This document shows positions 1-5,315 of a DNA stretch of 5,420 bases, piece by piece. The notes under the pieces were generated by a model. The model ran no database searches and was not told the DNA's origin. It saw nothing but the letters and a program-made list of their open reading frames with translations. Numbering within the stretch: the stretch's first letter is position 1; every line of letters begins with the position of its first letter. Source of the stretch: Omnitrophica bacterium GWA2_41_15 (lineage in GTDB: Bacteria > Omnitrophota > Gorgyraeia > Gorgyraeales > Gorgyraeaceae); contig CAKKRB010000063.1 in assembly GCA_919902485.1 (NCBI GenBank), positions 1 through 5,420 of the forward strand, read 5' to 3'. Both the position numbers and the translations under genes were made by a program.

Positions 1-470
1 TTTTCAAATTCGGGGCGTCTATACTTTCAGGGTCTCTTACTTTAGGCATAATGATTCTTCCCATAGTTATTACAACTTCGCGGGAGGCATTAGAAAGCGT
101 GCCTCAATCATTCCGAGAGGTAAGTTTGTCATTGGGAGCGAGCAAGTGGCAGACTATACGCCATATAGTTCTACCAAATGCCATACCGGGCATATTGACC
201 GGGACTATTCTGGGACTGGGAAGAGCTGCCGGAGAGACAGCGCCGATATTATTTACAGTAGCGGCATTCTACTTACCGCAGCTTCCTGATTCTATATTTG
301 ATCAGGCAATGGCGCTGCCGTATCATTTATACGTCATATCTACGCAGGTCCCTAATGTAGACGAAAAGATACGATATGGCACAGCTTTTGTTTTATTAGC
401 GCTGGTTTTATTTATGAATCTAGTGGCAATTATCATACGTTATAAATTCAGAAAGAAAAAGAAATGGTAA
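1..470 (+). CDS. pstA: Phosphate ABC transporter permease PstA, C-terminal part (5' end outside window)
   Basis: This is the C-terminal half of the inner-membrane permease that, with PstC, forms the phosphate channel of the PstSCAB importer. The frame is open from base 3 without a stop, so the ATG at 51 is internal and the true start lies upstream. 155 residues are visible, against roughly 280 in complete PstA. Hydrophobic membrane segments are visible at the left edge, in the middle (starting GILTGTILGLG) and at the end (starting GTAFVLLALVLF). Between the first two lies the cytoplasmic EAA-type coupling loop, running from SREALESVP through SLSLGASKWQTIRHIVLP with its conserved glycine; this loop docks on the ATPase. 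The protein ends in a basic tail (RYKFRKKKKW). Its stop overlaps the next start by 7 bases (ATGGTAA, 464-470), which implies coupled translation with the first pstB. The assignment is based on motif pattern plus the pstB-pstB-phoU context. Confidence 0.93.
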   Translation, partial: FKFGASILSGSLTLGIMILPIVITTSREALESVPQSFREVSLSLGASKWQTIRHIVLPNAIPGILTGTILGLGRAAGETAPILFTVAAFYLPQLPDSIFDQAMALPYHLYVISTQVPNVDEKIRYGTAFVLLALVLFMNLVAIIIRYKFRKKKKW

Positions 471-1210
471 AATTTGATATAAAAAATCTTAACATCTGGT
501 TTGGCTCAACTCAGGCATTGAAAGATGTCAGCATGCAGGTTCTGCCCAATGAAATTTTAAGCATTATTGGGCCGTCTAACAGCGGCAAGACAACTTTTTT
601 AAGAATGCTGAACCGCCTTAATGATCTTAACTCTCATTTTAAAATGAATGGAGATGTTTGGTTTGACGATGAAGACATAAAGAAGATTGATGTCGAACTT
701 TTACGCAGAAAAATAGGAATGGTGTTTGCCTTGCCTTTGCCGCTCCCATTGTCTATATTTGATAATGTTGCTTACGGAATGAAAATGGCAGGGATAAATA
801 ATAAAAAGACTATAAAGGCCGGAGTGGAAAACGCGTTGATGCGCGCGTATTTATGGGAAGAGGTAAAAGACAGGATGGACGAATCCGCTTTTAAATTATC
901 AGGAGGTCAGCAGCAGCGTTTGTGTATAGCCAGGACTCTTGCAGTGGAACCTGAAGTGATTCTTTTTGATGAACCATGTTCAGGGCTTGATCCTATTTCT
1001 ACGGCAAAAGTGGAAGATGCTATGGTAAAGTTAAAAGAAAAATATACCATAGTGCTTGTTACAAATAATGTAAAGCAGGCAGCCAGAGTAGGGGACAGGA
1101 CCGCATTTTTTTTGAGTGGGGAGCTTATAGAATTAGACAAGACAGAAAAGATTTTCACTGTTCCGCAGGATAAGCGCACAGATGGTTATATAAGAGGGAA
1201 ATTCGGTTAA
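464..1210 (+). CDS. pstB: Phosphate ABC transporter ATPase PstB, copy 1, with altered Q- and H-loops
   Basis: This is an ATP-binding subunit of the phosphate importer, acting at the cytoplasmic face of PstC/PstA; 248 residues is normal for PstB. Visible motifs are an A-loop aromatic (W12-F13), Walker A GPSNSGKT (36-43), an intact signature LSGGQ (145-149), Walker B VILFDEP (165-171) and a D-loop SGLD (173-176). Two catalytic-loop residues differ from the family. The Q-loop glutamine is Ala89 (MVFALP where PstB normally has MVFQRP or similar), and the H-loop histidine is Asn201 (LVTNN for VTHN). The three prolines after Ala89 align without a gap to those of PstB2, so this is substitution, not a frameshift. 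The Walker B glutamate (Glu170) is kept. The start is the ATG overlapping the pstA stop, preceded by a purine-rich run; the stop overlaps the next gene by one base (TAATG). By itself the protein should be a poor ATPase; it probably pairs with PstB2. Confidence 0.93.
   Translation: MVKFDIKNLNIWFGSTQALKDVSMQVLPNEILSIIGPSNSGKTTFLRMLNRLNDLNSHFKMNGDVWFDDEDIKKIDVELLRRKIGMVFALPLPLPLSIFDNVAYGMKMAGINNKKTIKAGVENALMRAYLWEEVKDRMDESAFKLSGGQQQRLCIARTLAVEPEVILFDEPCSGLDPISTAKVEDAMVKLKEKYTIVLVTNNVKQAARVGDRTAFFLSGELIELDKTEKIFTVPQDKRTDGYIRGKFG
1193..1199 (+). promoter_or_regulatory. Ribosome binding site for pstB copy 2
   Basis: AGAGGGA lies inside the end of pstB copy 1, about 10 bases before the ATG at 1210. 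It supports that ATG as the true start and allows both reinitiation and fresh initiation at the TAATG junction. Confidence 0.55.
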
Positions 1211-1965
1211 TGGCAAAGATATCAACGGAAAAACTTAATCTATGGTATGGCGATTTTCACGCGTTAAAGGATATAAACGCGAATTTCGAGCCCAATAGGA
1301 TTACCGCTATTATCGGGCCTTCAGGCTGCGGGAAATCTACCATGCTGCGTGTTTTTAACCGCATGAACGATTTGATAGAAAGCGTCAAAACAGGCGGCAA
1401 AGTCCTGGTTGACGGGGTAGACATACTTGATTTAGATGCGGATTTGGTAAAACTTCGTAAAGAGGTAGGCATGGTTTTCCAAAGGCCGAATCCGTTTCCG
1501 CTGTCTATTTACGAGAATATAGTTTTCGGAGAAAGGGTGCATTCGGAAAATATAAAAAGAGATAAATTAGACGAGATAGCAGAAATGAGTTTAAAAAGCG
1601 TTCTTTTGTGGGACGAGCTGAAAGATAAATTAAAAGAACCTGCATTGAGGTTGTCTCTGGAGCAGAAACAGCGTCTTTGCATAGCGCGCCTTATCGCAGT
1701 AAAGTCTGATGTGTTACTGATGGATGAGCCTTGTTCTACTCTGGATCCGCAGGCTACCGCTAGAATTGAAGAATTAATGCGTGAATTAAAAAATAATTAT
1801 ACTATAATAATAGTTACACATAATATGCAGCAGGCAGCCAGGGTTTCAGACGATACAGGCTTTATGCTTTTGGGCGAGTTAATAGAATTCGGGAATACGC
1901 ACGAGTTATTTACTGCTCCGCATGATAAACGCACAGAAGATTATATAACAGGGAGGTATGGATAA
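1210..1965 (+). CDS. pstB: Phosphate ABC transporter ATPase PstB, copy 2, with degenerate signature motif
   Basis: This second PstB-family ATPase (251 residues) directly follows the first and resembles it along its whole length, including the C-terminal pattern DKRTxxYIxGxxG. Walker A GPSGCGKS (36-43), Q-loop MVFQRPNPFP with Gln91, Walker B VLLMDEP (168-174), D-loop STLD (176-179) and H-loop VTHN with His204 are all present. The ABC signature is abnormal: LSLEQKQR (148-155) where PstB has LSGGQQQR, so both signature glycines are replaced. In an ABC dimer the signature of one subunit closes the ATP site of the other, so this lesion affects the site built on PstB copy 1's Walker A, not its own. 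With PstB1 it would form one complete and one degenerate site. A tandem gene duplication followed by divergence is inferred. An alternative is that one of the two ATPases serves another permease, but position and overlap argue for the Pst complex. Confidence 0.93.
   Translation: MAKISTEKLNLWYGDFHALKDINANFEPNRITAIIGPSGCGKSTMLRVFNRMNDLIESVKTGGKVLVDGVDILDLDADLVKLRKEVGMVFQRPNPFPLSIYENIVFGERVHSENIKRDKLDEIAEMSLKSVLLWDELKDKLKEPALRLSLEQKQRLCIARLIAVKSDVLLMDEPCSTLDPQATARIEELMRELKNNYTIIIVTHNMQQAARVSDDTGFMLLGELIEFGNTHELFTAPHDKRTEDYITGRYG
1951..1956 (+). promoter_or_regulatory. Ribosome binding site that decides the phoU start
   Basis: GGGAGG sits inside the last codons of pstB copy 2. It is one base before the in-frame ATG at 1958, too close to use, but ten bases before the ATG at 1967. 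The later ATG is therefore the better phoU start. Confidence 0.65.
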
Positions 1966-1966
1966 C

Positions 1967-2638
1967 ATGGAGAGACATTTTGATCAGGAATTAAAGGATC
2001 TGAATCAGGAGATATTGAAAATGGGCGCTTTTGCCGAAGAGGCTATTTATAAATCTGTGGAGGCGCTTAAGAATAGAGATAAGGCATTGGCCAAAAGCGT
2101 GATAGATAATGATAATAATGTTGATCAGTTGGAGCTGGCTATAGATGAAAAATGTATAGACCTGATAGCCAGATATCAACCAATGGCAAAAGACTTGCGC
2201 TTTATTACAACAGGCATGAAAATAAACGCAGAGCTTGAGAGAATAGCTGATATTGCTGTGGATATAGCGCAACGCACGCTTGAACTGGTAGACAAGCCAT
2301 TATTAAAACCATTGGTTGATATCCCTAAATTGACCGCTGTTGCCCAGAATATGGTAAAGATGTCTATAGATTCTTTTATCAAAAGCGATATAGAGCTGGC
2401 CAAAAAAGTATTATTGTCAGACCCTGAGGCTAATAATTTGAGGGATATCATCCAGAAAGAATTAATAGAAGATTACATGGCAAAAGACTCTTCCAGCGCT
2501 CCCAGGGCGGTCCAATTATTATTGATAGCGCGTTTCTTAGAGCGCATATGCGACCACACAACCAATATAGCCGAAGATGTTATATACATGGTTCAGGCAG
2601 AGGTTGTGAGACATCAGGCTAAAAAATTAAAAGCATGA
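1967..2638 (+). CDS. phoU: Phosphate signalling protein PhoU
   Basis: PhoU is a cytoplasmic, peripherally membrane-associated all-helical protein that couples Pst transporter activity to the PhoR/PhoB sensor system and restrains phosphate uptake. At 223 residues from this start the length is normal. Two tandem three-helix PhoU repeats are visible, each with its metal-cluster helix motif: ERIADIAVDIA (91-101) and ERICDHTTNIAED (192-204). The segment YQPMAKDLRFI (70-80) is also typical of the family. The opening MERHFDQELKDL fits the usual PhoU N-terminus, whereas starting at 1958 would add three residues (MDN) and leave the Shine-Dalgarno too close. The preferred start lies one base after the pstB2 stop. 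It is the last gene of the recognisable pst block. No phoB or phoR gene is in view. Confidence 0.95.
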   Translation: MERHFDQELKDLNQEILKMGAFAEEAIYKSVEALKNRDKALAKSVIDNDNNVDQLELAIDEKCIDLIARYQPMAKDLRFITTGMKINAELERIADIAVDIAQRTLELVDKPLLKPLVDIPKLTAVAQNMVKMSIDSFIKSDIELAKKVLLSDPEANNLRDIIQKELIEDYMAKDSSSAPRAVQLLLIARFLERICDHTTNIAEDVIYMVQAEVVRHQAKKLKA

Positions 2639-2641
2639 AAG

Positions 2642-3019
2642 ATGAAACATGTCTTATTTTATTCCCTCGGTTATAAATTTGACGCAAAATCAAAAAAGAT
2701 ATTAAGGACAGGCACTATATCTGTAAAATCTTCTCCTGAAGGCGCAGATATATTTTTAAACGGCGCAAAGATTAACAGTGTCACTCCAGATATCTTAAGC
2801 GGACTCCCGCCCCAGGACTATGCGATCAGGTTGGAAAAGGACGGTTTTTATTCTTATCAGATACCTGTAAGCTTAAGGCCTTCTTCAGCAGCGGAATTCG
2901 ACATCGCACTGATCCCCAAAATCAGGTATGTAGAAAAACTGGAAAGGGATTTATTATACTGCGTACCCGCTGGAAGTGCCGGTGTATATGGATATTGCAG
3001 TAGGCAAGAATCTTTTTGA
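2642..3019 (+). CDS. PEGA-domain protein, apparently truncated
   Basis: This 125-residue frame begins three bases after the phoU stop. Residues 24-92 form a recognisable PEGA domain, a small beta-rich module named after its motif: GTISVKSSPEGADIFLNG, then VTPDILSGLPP, then DYAIRLEKDGFY. PEGA domains usually sit outside the membrane in larger surface or membrane-anchored proteins. Here nothing precedes the domain except MKHVLFYSLGYKFD. As I recall, a membrane anchor usually comes before an FYSLGY-type motif in such proteins, and none is present. After about residue 103 the translation becomes uncharacteristic (CVPAGSAGVYGYC) and stops at a TGA. Over that tail another frame looks more protein-like (see 2961-3032). 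The simplest reading is a gene cut at both ends by rearrangement. A genuine short PEGA protein translated by readthrough from phoU is possible, but no good ribosome binding site is seen. Confidence 0.55.
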   Translation: MKHVLFYSLGYKFDAKSKKILRTGTISVKSSPEGADIFLNGAKINSVTPDILSGLPPQDYAIRLEKDGFYSYQIPVSLRPSSAAEFDIALIPKIRYVEKLERDLLYCVPAGSAGVYGYCSRQESF

Positions 3020-3032
3020 TACCATACCATAG
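2961..3032 (+). pseudogene. Possible remnant of the 3' end of a DNA polymerase I gene
   Basis: In the frame one base ahead of the PEGA frame, 23 codons read AYPLEVPVYMDIAVGKN followed by LFDTIP and a TAG stop. The spacing A-x-x-L-x-V-P-x-x-x-D-x-x-x-G-x-N matches my memory of the very end of bacterial PolA proteins, where the closing residues are typically L-x-VP-l-x-V-D-x-x-x-GxNW. Upstream in this frame a TAG at 2931 blocks extension, and the PEGA frame is still recognisable to about 2945, so the junction would lie near 2945-2960. No polymerase catalytic motif is present, so any such gene would be only a tail. The match is short and from memory; chance similarity remains possible. Confidence 0.35.
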
Positions 3033-3067
3033 CTGTCCAGTATAAACAAAAGAGAAAATGGGCCTGT

Positions 3068-3103
3068 GGCAAGATCAGCATGAAAAATGCGCTTGTCTTT
3101 TTT
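3068..3103 (+). terminator. Probable rho-independent terminator
   Basis: GGCAAG (3068-3073) pairs with CTTGTC (3092-3097), six pairs with one G-T. An inner stem GCAT/ATGC (3078-3081 with 3087-3090) closes a GAAAA loop. Between the two stems is an uneven internal loop of four bases on one side and one on the other. Six T residues follow (3098-3103). It lies after the PEGA frame and the PolA-like tail, so it may end the pst-phoU transcript or be the original terminator of the lost gene. The internal loop makes it imperfect. Confidence 0.5.
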
Positions 3104-3211
3104 AACCTTTCATATATAAATGGGGCAATATTCAATATTCTTACATTTATAAGGCTTATGTTCGGAAATTACCTGAGTTTTTATAGAACGCCCAAGGCAG
3201 GGAACAGTTAG
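3080..3211 (+). other. Unassigned 43-codon open frame in the gap before hypA
   Basis: The gap between the PEGA frame and hypA (3020-3222) holds an ATG-initiated frame of 43 residues ending FYRTPKAGNS. It is hydrophobic in the middle (AIFNILTFIRLMFG) and basic near its end. It overlaps the probable terminator and has no clear ribosome binding site. I do not recognise it. It could be another relic of a larger membrane protein's C-terminus, or chance. Confidence 0.15.
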
Positions 3212-3222
3212 AAAGACAAAAA

Positions 3223-3567
3223 ATGCATGAATATCATATTGTAGAAGGTATAATAAAGCAGATACTTGAAAAGGCCAAAAGTTCCAACGCTAAAAAGATA
3301 ACGAGTGTTACTCTTGTCCTGGGAGAGCTTTCAGGATTCAAGAAAGATTCCATTAGAATATATTTTGATAACTTTGCTAAAGAAAACCTTCTCGAAGGCG
3401 CAAAGCTGATCATTAAACCTGTCAAATCAAAGCTAAAATGTCAAGACTGCGGCACGATATTCGAACACCAAAAATCAAATTTCAATTGCCCCAAATGTCA
3501 TGGTCTGGGTATCCTGACAAATTCAGGCAAGGAATTCTACATCGATAACATCGAAATCGAATCTTAA
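3223..3567 (+). CDS. hypA: HypA-family nickel metallochaperone (hydrogenase maturation)
   Basis: HypA delivers nickel, with HypB, into the active site of [NiFe] hydrogenases, and in some bacteria into urease; it is cytoplasmic. The 114-residue length is typical. The protein starts MHE, giving the N-terminal Met-His2-Glu nickel-site residues of the family, which fixes the start codon. The zinc-ribbon cysteines are present as two CxxC pairs: C73-Q-D-C76 and C89-P-K-C92. The C-terminus SGKEFYIDNIEIE matches the family's usual G-[RK]-E-[LF]-x-I-x-x-I-E ending. It stands alone: no hypB, other hyp genes or hydrogenase subunits lie within the window, and non-coding or decayed sequence precedes it. 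The ribosome binding site is weak (AGAAAGA, about 3212). Either hydrogenase genes lie elsewhere or the gene serves another nickel enzyme. Identification is firm; the specific client is unknown. Confidence 0.93.
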   Translation: MHEYHIVEGIIKQILEKAKSSNAKKITSVTLVLGELSGFKKDSIRIYFDNFAKENLLEGAKLIIKPVKSKLKCQDCGTIFEHQKSNFNCPKCHGLGILTNSGKEFYIDNIEIES

Positions 3568-3596
3568 TTAGCCTAACCAGATTGGATATTATATTG

Positions 3597-3625
3597 TTGC
3601 GCATAATTTTTATTTTGGATACAAT
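3597..3625 (+). promoter_or_regulatory. Candidate sigma-70-type promoter abutting the cutA start
   Basis: A -10-like TACAAT (3620-3625, five of six bases) lies 17 bases after a weak -35-like TTGCGC (3597-3602, three of six). Transcription would start about seven bases past the -10, at or near the A of the cutA ATG (3632). No Shine-Dalgarno is visible before that ATG, so the mRNA could be leaderless. The surrounding sequence is AT-rich, which raises the chance of a false match. Confidence 0.4.
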
Positions 3626-3631
3626 AAAAGC

Positions 3632-3961
3632 ATGAACGGATTTGTGCAAGTTGTTACCACTGTGTCTAAAAAGTCTGACGCTGAAAAAATATCAGAAGCC
3701 CTTGTTGGCAGAAGGCTTGCCGCGTGTGTTCAGATAATAGGGCCAATAAAGAGCGTATACAGATGGAAGGGCAAGACAGAGTATGCCAAAGAATGGGCCT
3801 GCCTGATAAAAACCAGAAAAACGCTTTATAAAAAAGTTGAAAGTGCAATCAGGAAAATCCATCCCTATGAAATTCCTGAAATCATAGCTATTTCAATTGT
3901 AGAAGGCAGCAAAGATTATCTGAAATGGCTTTCCAGCGAAACCATAAAAAATCATGGATAA
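3632..3961 (+). CDS. cutA: CutA-family divalent-cation tolerance protein
   Basis: CutA1 is a small, very stable trimeric protein with a ferredoxin-like fold resembling PII proteins. It was first linked to copper and divalent-metal tolerance in E. coli; its molecular role is not settled. The 109 residues match the family length. Hallmarks are VQVVTTVSKKSDAEKISEAL at the N-terminus, RRLAACVQI with Cys32 (28-35), the YRWKGK segment (43-48), the near-invariant HPYEIPEII (77-85) and a closing YLKWL (96-100). There is no signal peptide, so it is probably cytoplasmic. It heads the downstream gene run: its last 8 bases (ATGGATAA) contain the start of the DUF523 gene. A candidate promoter lies immediately upstream and no ribosome binding site is seen. 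Confidence 0.94.
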   Translation: MNGFVQVVTTVSKKSDAEKISEALVGRRLAACVQIIGPIKSVYRWKGKTEYAKEWACLIKTRKTLYKKVESAIRKIHPYEIPEIIAISIVEGSKDYLKWLSSETIKNHG

Positions 3962-4430
3962 AGTTAAGCTTGGGATCTCAAGCTGCCTTCTGGGAGAGAA
4001 TGTCAGATATGACGGAAGGCACAAGCTGGACCATTATCTGAAAGATAAACTTGGTAAAATTGCAGATTGGGTAAGCGTGTGCCCTGAAGTTGAATGCGGG
4101 CTTAGCGTGCCGAGAGAGGCAATGCATTTAATCGGTAGTCCTGAATCGCCAAGGTTTGTTACCAGAAATTCCAATATAGACCATACTGATAAAATGATTA
4201 AATGGGCGAAAGCCAGACTTGAACAGCTTGAAAAAGAAGAGTTATGCGGGTTTGTATTTAAAAGCGATTCCCCGAGCTGCGGTTTAAGCAGCGTGTTTTC
4301 CAAAAAAGGCATGGGCGTATTCGCAAAAGAATTTATCGAACATTTTAAACTTATGCCTGTGGAGGATGATGATAGGTTGCAAGATGATAAGATAATGGAA
4401 AATTTTATAGAGAGGATTTGCAAGAGATGA
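3954..4430 (+). CDS. DUF523 family protein (thiouracil desulfurase TudS-like)
   Basis: This 158-residue protein belongs to DUF523. Family signatures are GISSCLLGENVRYDG (7-21), VCPEVECGLSVPREAMHLIG (42-61) and FKSDSPSCG (102-110). Cys11, Cys48 and Cys109 are spaced as expected for three cysteines carrying a [4Fe-4S] cluster; Cys43 and Cys98 are additional. At least one characterised DUF523 member, TudS, removes sulfur from 2-thiouracil using such a cluster, but substrates of most members are unknown, so a desulfurase or tRNA-related sulfur-recycling role is only inferred. No membrane segment or signal peptide is present. The start ATG lies inside the cutA end (8-base overlap) with no separate ribosome binding site, pointing to coupled translation. 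Its final ATGA is shared with the next gene's preferred start. Confidence 0.9.
   Translation: MDKVKLGISSCLLGENVRYDGRHKLDHYLKDKLGKIADWVSVCPEVECGLSVPREAMHLIGSPESPRFVTRNSNIDHTDKMIKWAKARLEQLEKEELCGFVFKSDSPSCGLSSVFSKKGMGVFAKEFIEHFKLMPVEDDDRLQDDKIMENFIERICKR
4409..4416 (+). promoter_or_regulatory. Ribosome binding site that decides the DUF2156 start
   Basis: AGAGAGGA is ten bases before the ATG at 4427 and only one base before an in-frame TTG at 4418. It therefore favours the ATG, which overlaps the DUF523 stop as ATGA. Confidence 0.6.
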
Positions 4431-5311
4431 GCATTCCTTCCTATCCTCTATTTGAACCGCTTAAAAAAGAACACAAGTCGTTATTTGATAATGCGTTTGA
4501 AAATTATCCTCCGGAAATTTCTGAATTTACATTTACAAATCTTTATTCATGGAGAATCGCATATGATTTTCAGATTTCAATGCTTGGCGATTTGATTATT
4601 TTAAAGGCATCTTCAGGCACCAGGCACAGATTTTTAAGTCCTATTGGGCAAGGCGATATAAAACAGGCAATCGTGAAGATACTTGATGACTCAAAAGGCG
4701 CTTTTATAAGAATATCAGAGAGCGCAAAGGATTTGTTCAGCAATGATCCTGGATTTATTGTCGATCTGGACAGGAATAACAGCGATTACTTATATAGAAC
4801 AATTGACCTTATTTCATTGCAGGGCAGGAGATATGACGGTAAAAGAAATCTTATAAAAAAATTCAGAGGGGAATATGAATATAGATTTTTGGAGTTTAAC
4901 GCATCTAATATTTCAAGGTGCCTTGAATTCGAGGAGAAATGGTGCTCTATAAAAGACTGCGACAGCGTAGAAGGTTTGAATAATGAAAGGAATGCCATAA
5001 AAGAGATGGTTTCGAATTTCTCAGAATTTAATCTTATAGCGGGGGCTGTAGAAATAAAAAACGCCATACTGGCCTTAGCTATTGCTGAGAGGTTTAATTT
5101 AAATACATTGGTCATGCATGTTTTAAAAGCAGATCCCAATATGCCGGGATTATACCAGGTTATAATGAATGAGTTTCTTGAAAAGAGTAGCGGCGCTTTT
5201 GAGTATGTGAATCTTGAGCAGGATCTTGGCATAGAGGGTCTGAGAAAATCTAAAAAGTCTTACCATCCTGTAAAAATGATCAATAAGTATACTATAAGTT
5301 TGAAAGAATAA
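4427..5311 (+). CDS. DUF2156 protein (phosphatidylglycerol lysyltransferase C-terminal-like, GNAT-type fold)
   Basis: This 294-residue protein is of the DUF2156 family, related to the soluble aminoacyl-transfer domain of MprF/LPG synthases. Seen motifs are SEFTFTNLYSW (32-42), DYLYRTIDLI (120-129), the basic GRRYDGKRNLIKKF (133-146) and the C-terminal run starting NLEQDLGIEGLRKSKKSYHP (262-281), all characteristic of this family. MprF uses aminoacyl-tRNA to add lysine or alanine to phosphatidylglycerol. This protein lacks the membrane flippase half, has no visible transmembrane segment, and so is probably cytoplasmic; its acceptor is unknown. The ATG at 4427 is chosen over TTG at 4418 for its ribosome binding site spacing. 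It overlaps the DUF523 stop by 4 bases and ends 4 bases before the MATE gene, so one transcript probably carries all of them. Family identification is strong; lipid modification is inference only. Confidence 0.88.
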   Translation: MSIPSYPLFEPLKKEHKSLFDNAFENYPPEISEFTFTNLYSWRIAYDFQISMLGDLIILKASSGTRHRFLSPIGQGDIKQAIVKILDDSKGAFIRISESAKDLFSNDPGFIVDLDRNNSDYLYRTIDLISLQGRRYDGKRNLIKKFRGEYEYRFLEFNASNISRCLEFEEKWCSIKDCDSVEGLNNERNAIKEMVSNFSEFNLIAGAVEIKNAILALAIAERFNLNTLVMHVLKADPNMPGLYQVIMNEFLEKSSGAFEYVNLEQDLGIEGLRKSKKSYHPVKMINKYTISLKE

Positions 5312-5315
5312 TATT

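Noticed and set aside
51..470. ATG at 51 as the pstA start
   Set aside because: The frame is open without a stop back to base 3 and reads as membrane-segment sequence; PstA proteins are about twice this long, so the start is upstream of the window.
728..760. A compensated frameshift creating the odd PstB1 Q-loop
   Set aside because: The prolines align with PstB2 codon by codon without a gap, so base substitution explains it.
1958..1969. ATG at 1958 as the phoU start
   Set aside because: The only Shine-Dalgarno (1951-1956) would be one base away; the ATG at 1967 has usable spacing and a typical PhoU N-terminus.
3094..3120. Promoter for hypA (TTGTCT with TATAAA)
   Set aside because: The spacing is only 15 bases and the -35 overlaps the terminator stem and T-run; too weak to call.
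3017..3211. Readthrough or selenocysteine at the TGA ending the PEGA frame, since the same frame stays open to 3211
   Set aside because: The sequence beyond is not PEGA-like, no convincing SECIS-type hairpin directly follows the TGA, and the residues before the stop already look non-native.
4418..4429. TTG at 4418 as the DUF2156 start
   Set aside because: It is a rare start codon with the ribosome binding site one base away; the ATG at 4427 is better spaced and forms the common ATGA overlap.
4034..5232. Long open frames on the minus strand opposite DUF523 and DUF2156 (129 and 148 codons)
   Set aside because: They lie wholly inside well-identified plus-strand genes, have compositions typical of antisense shadows and no recognisable motifs.
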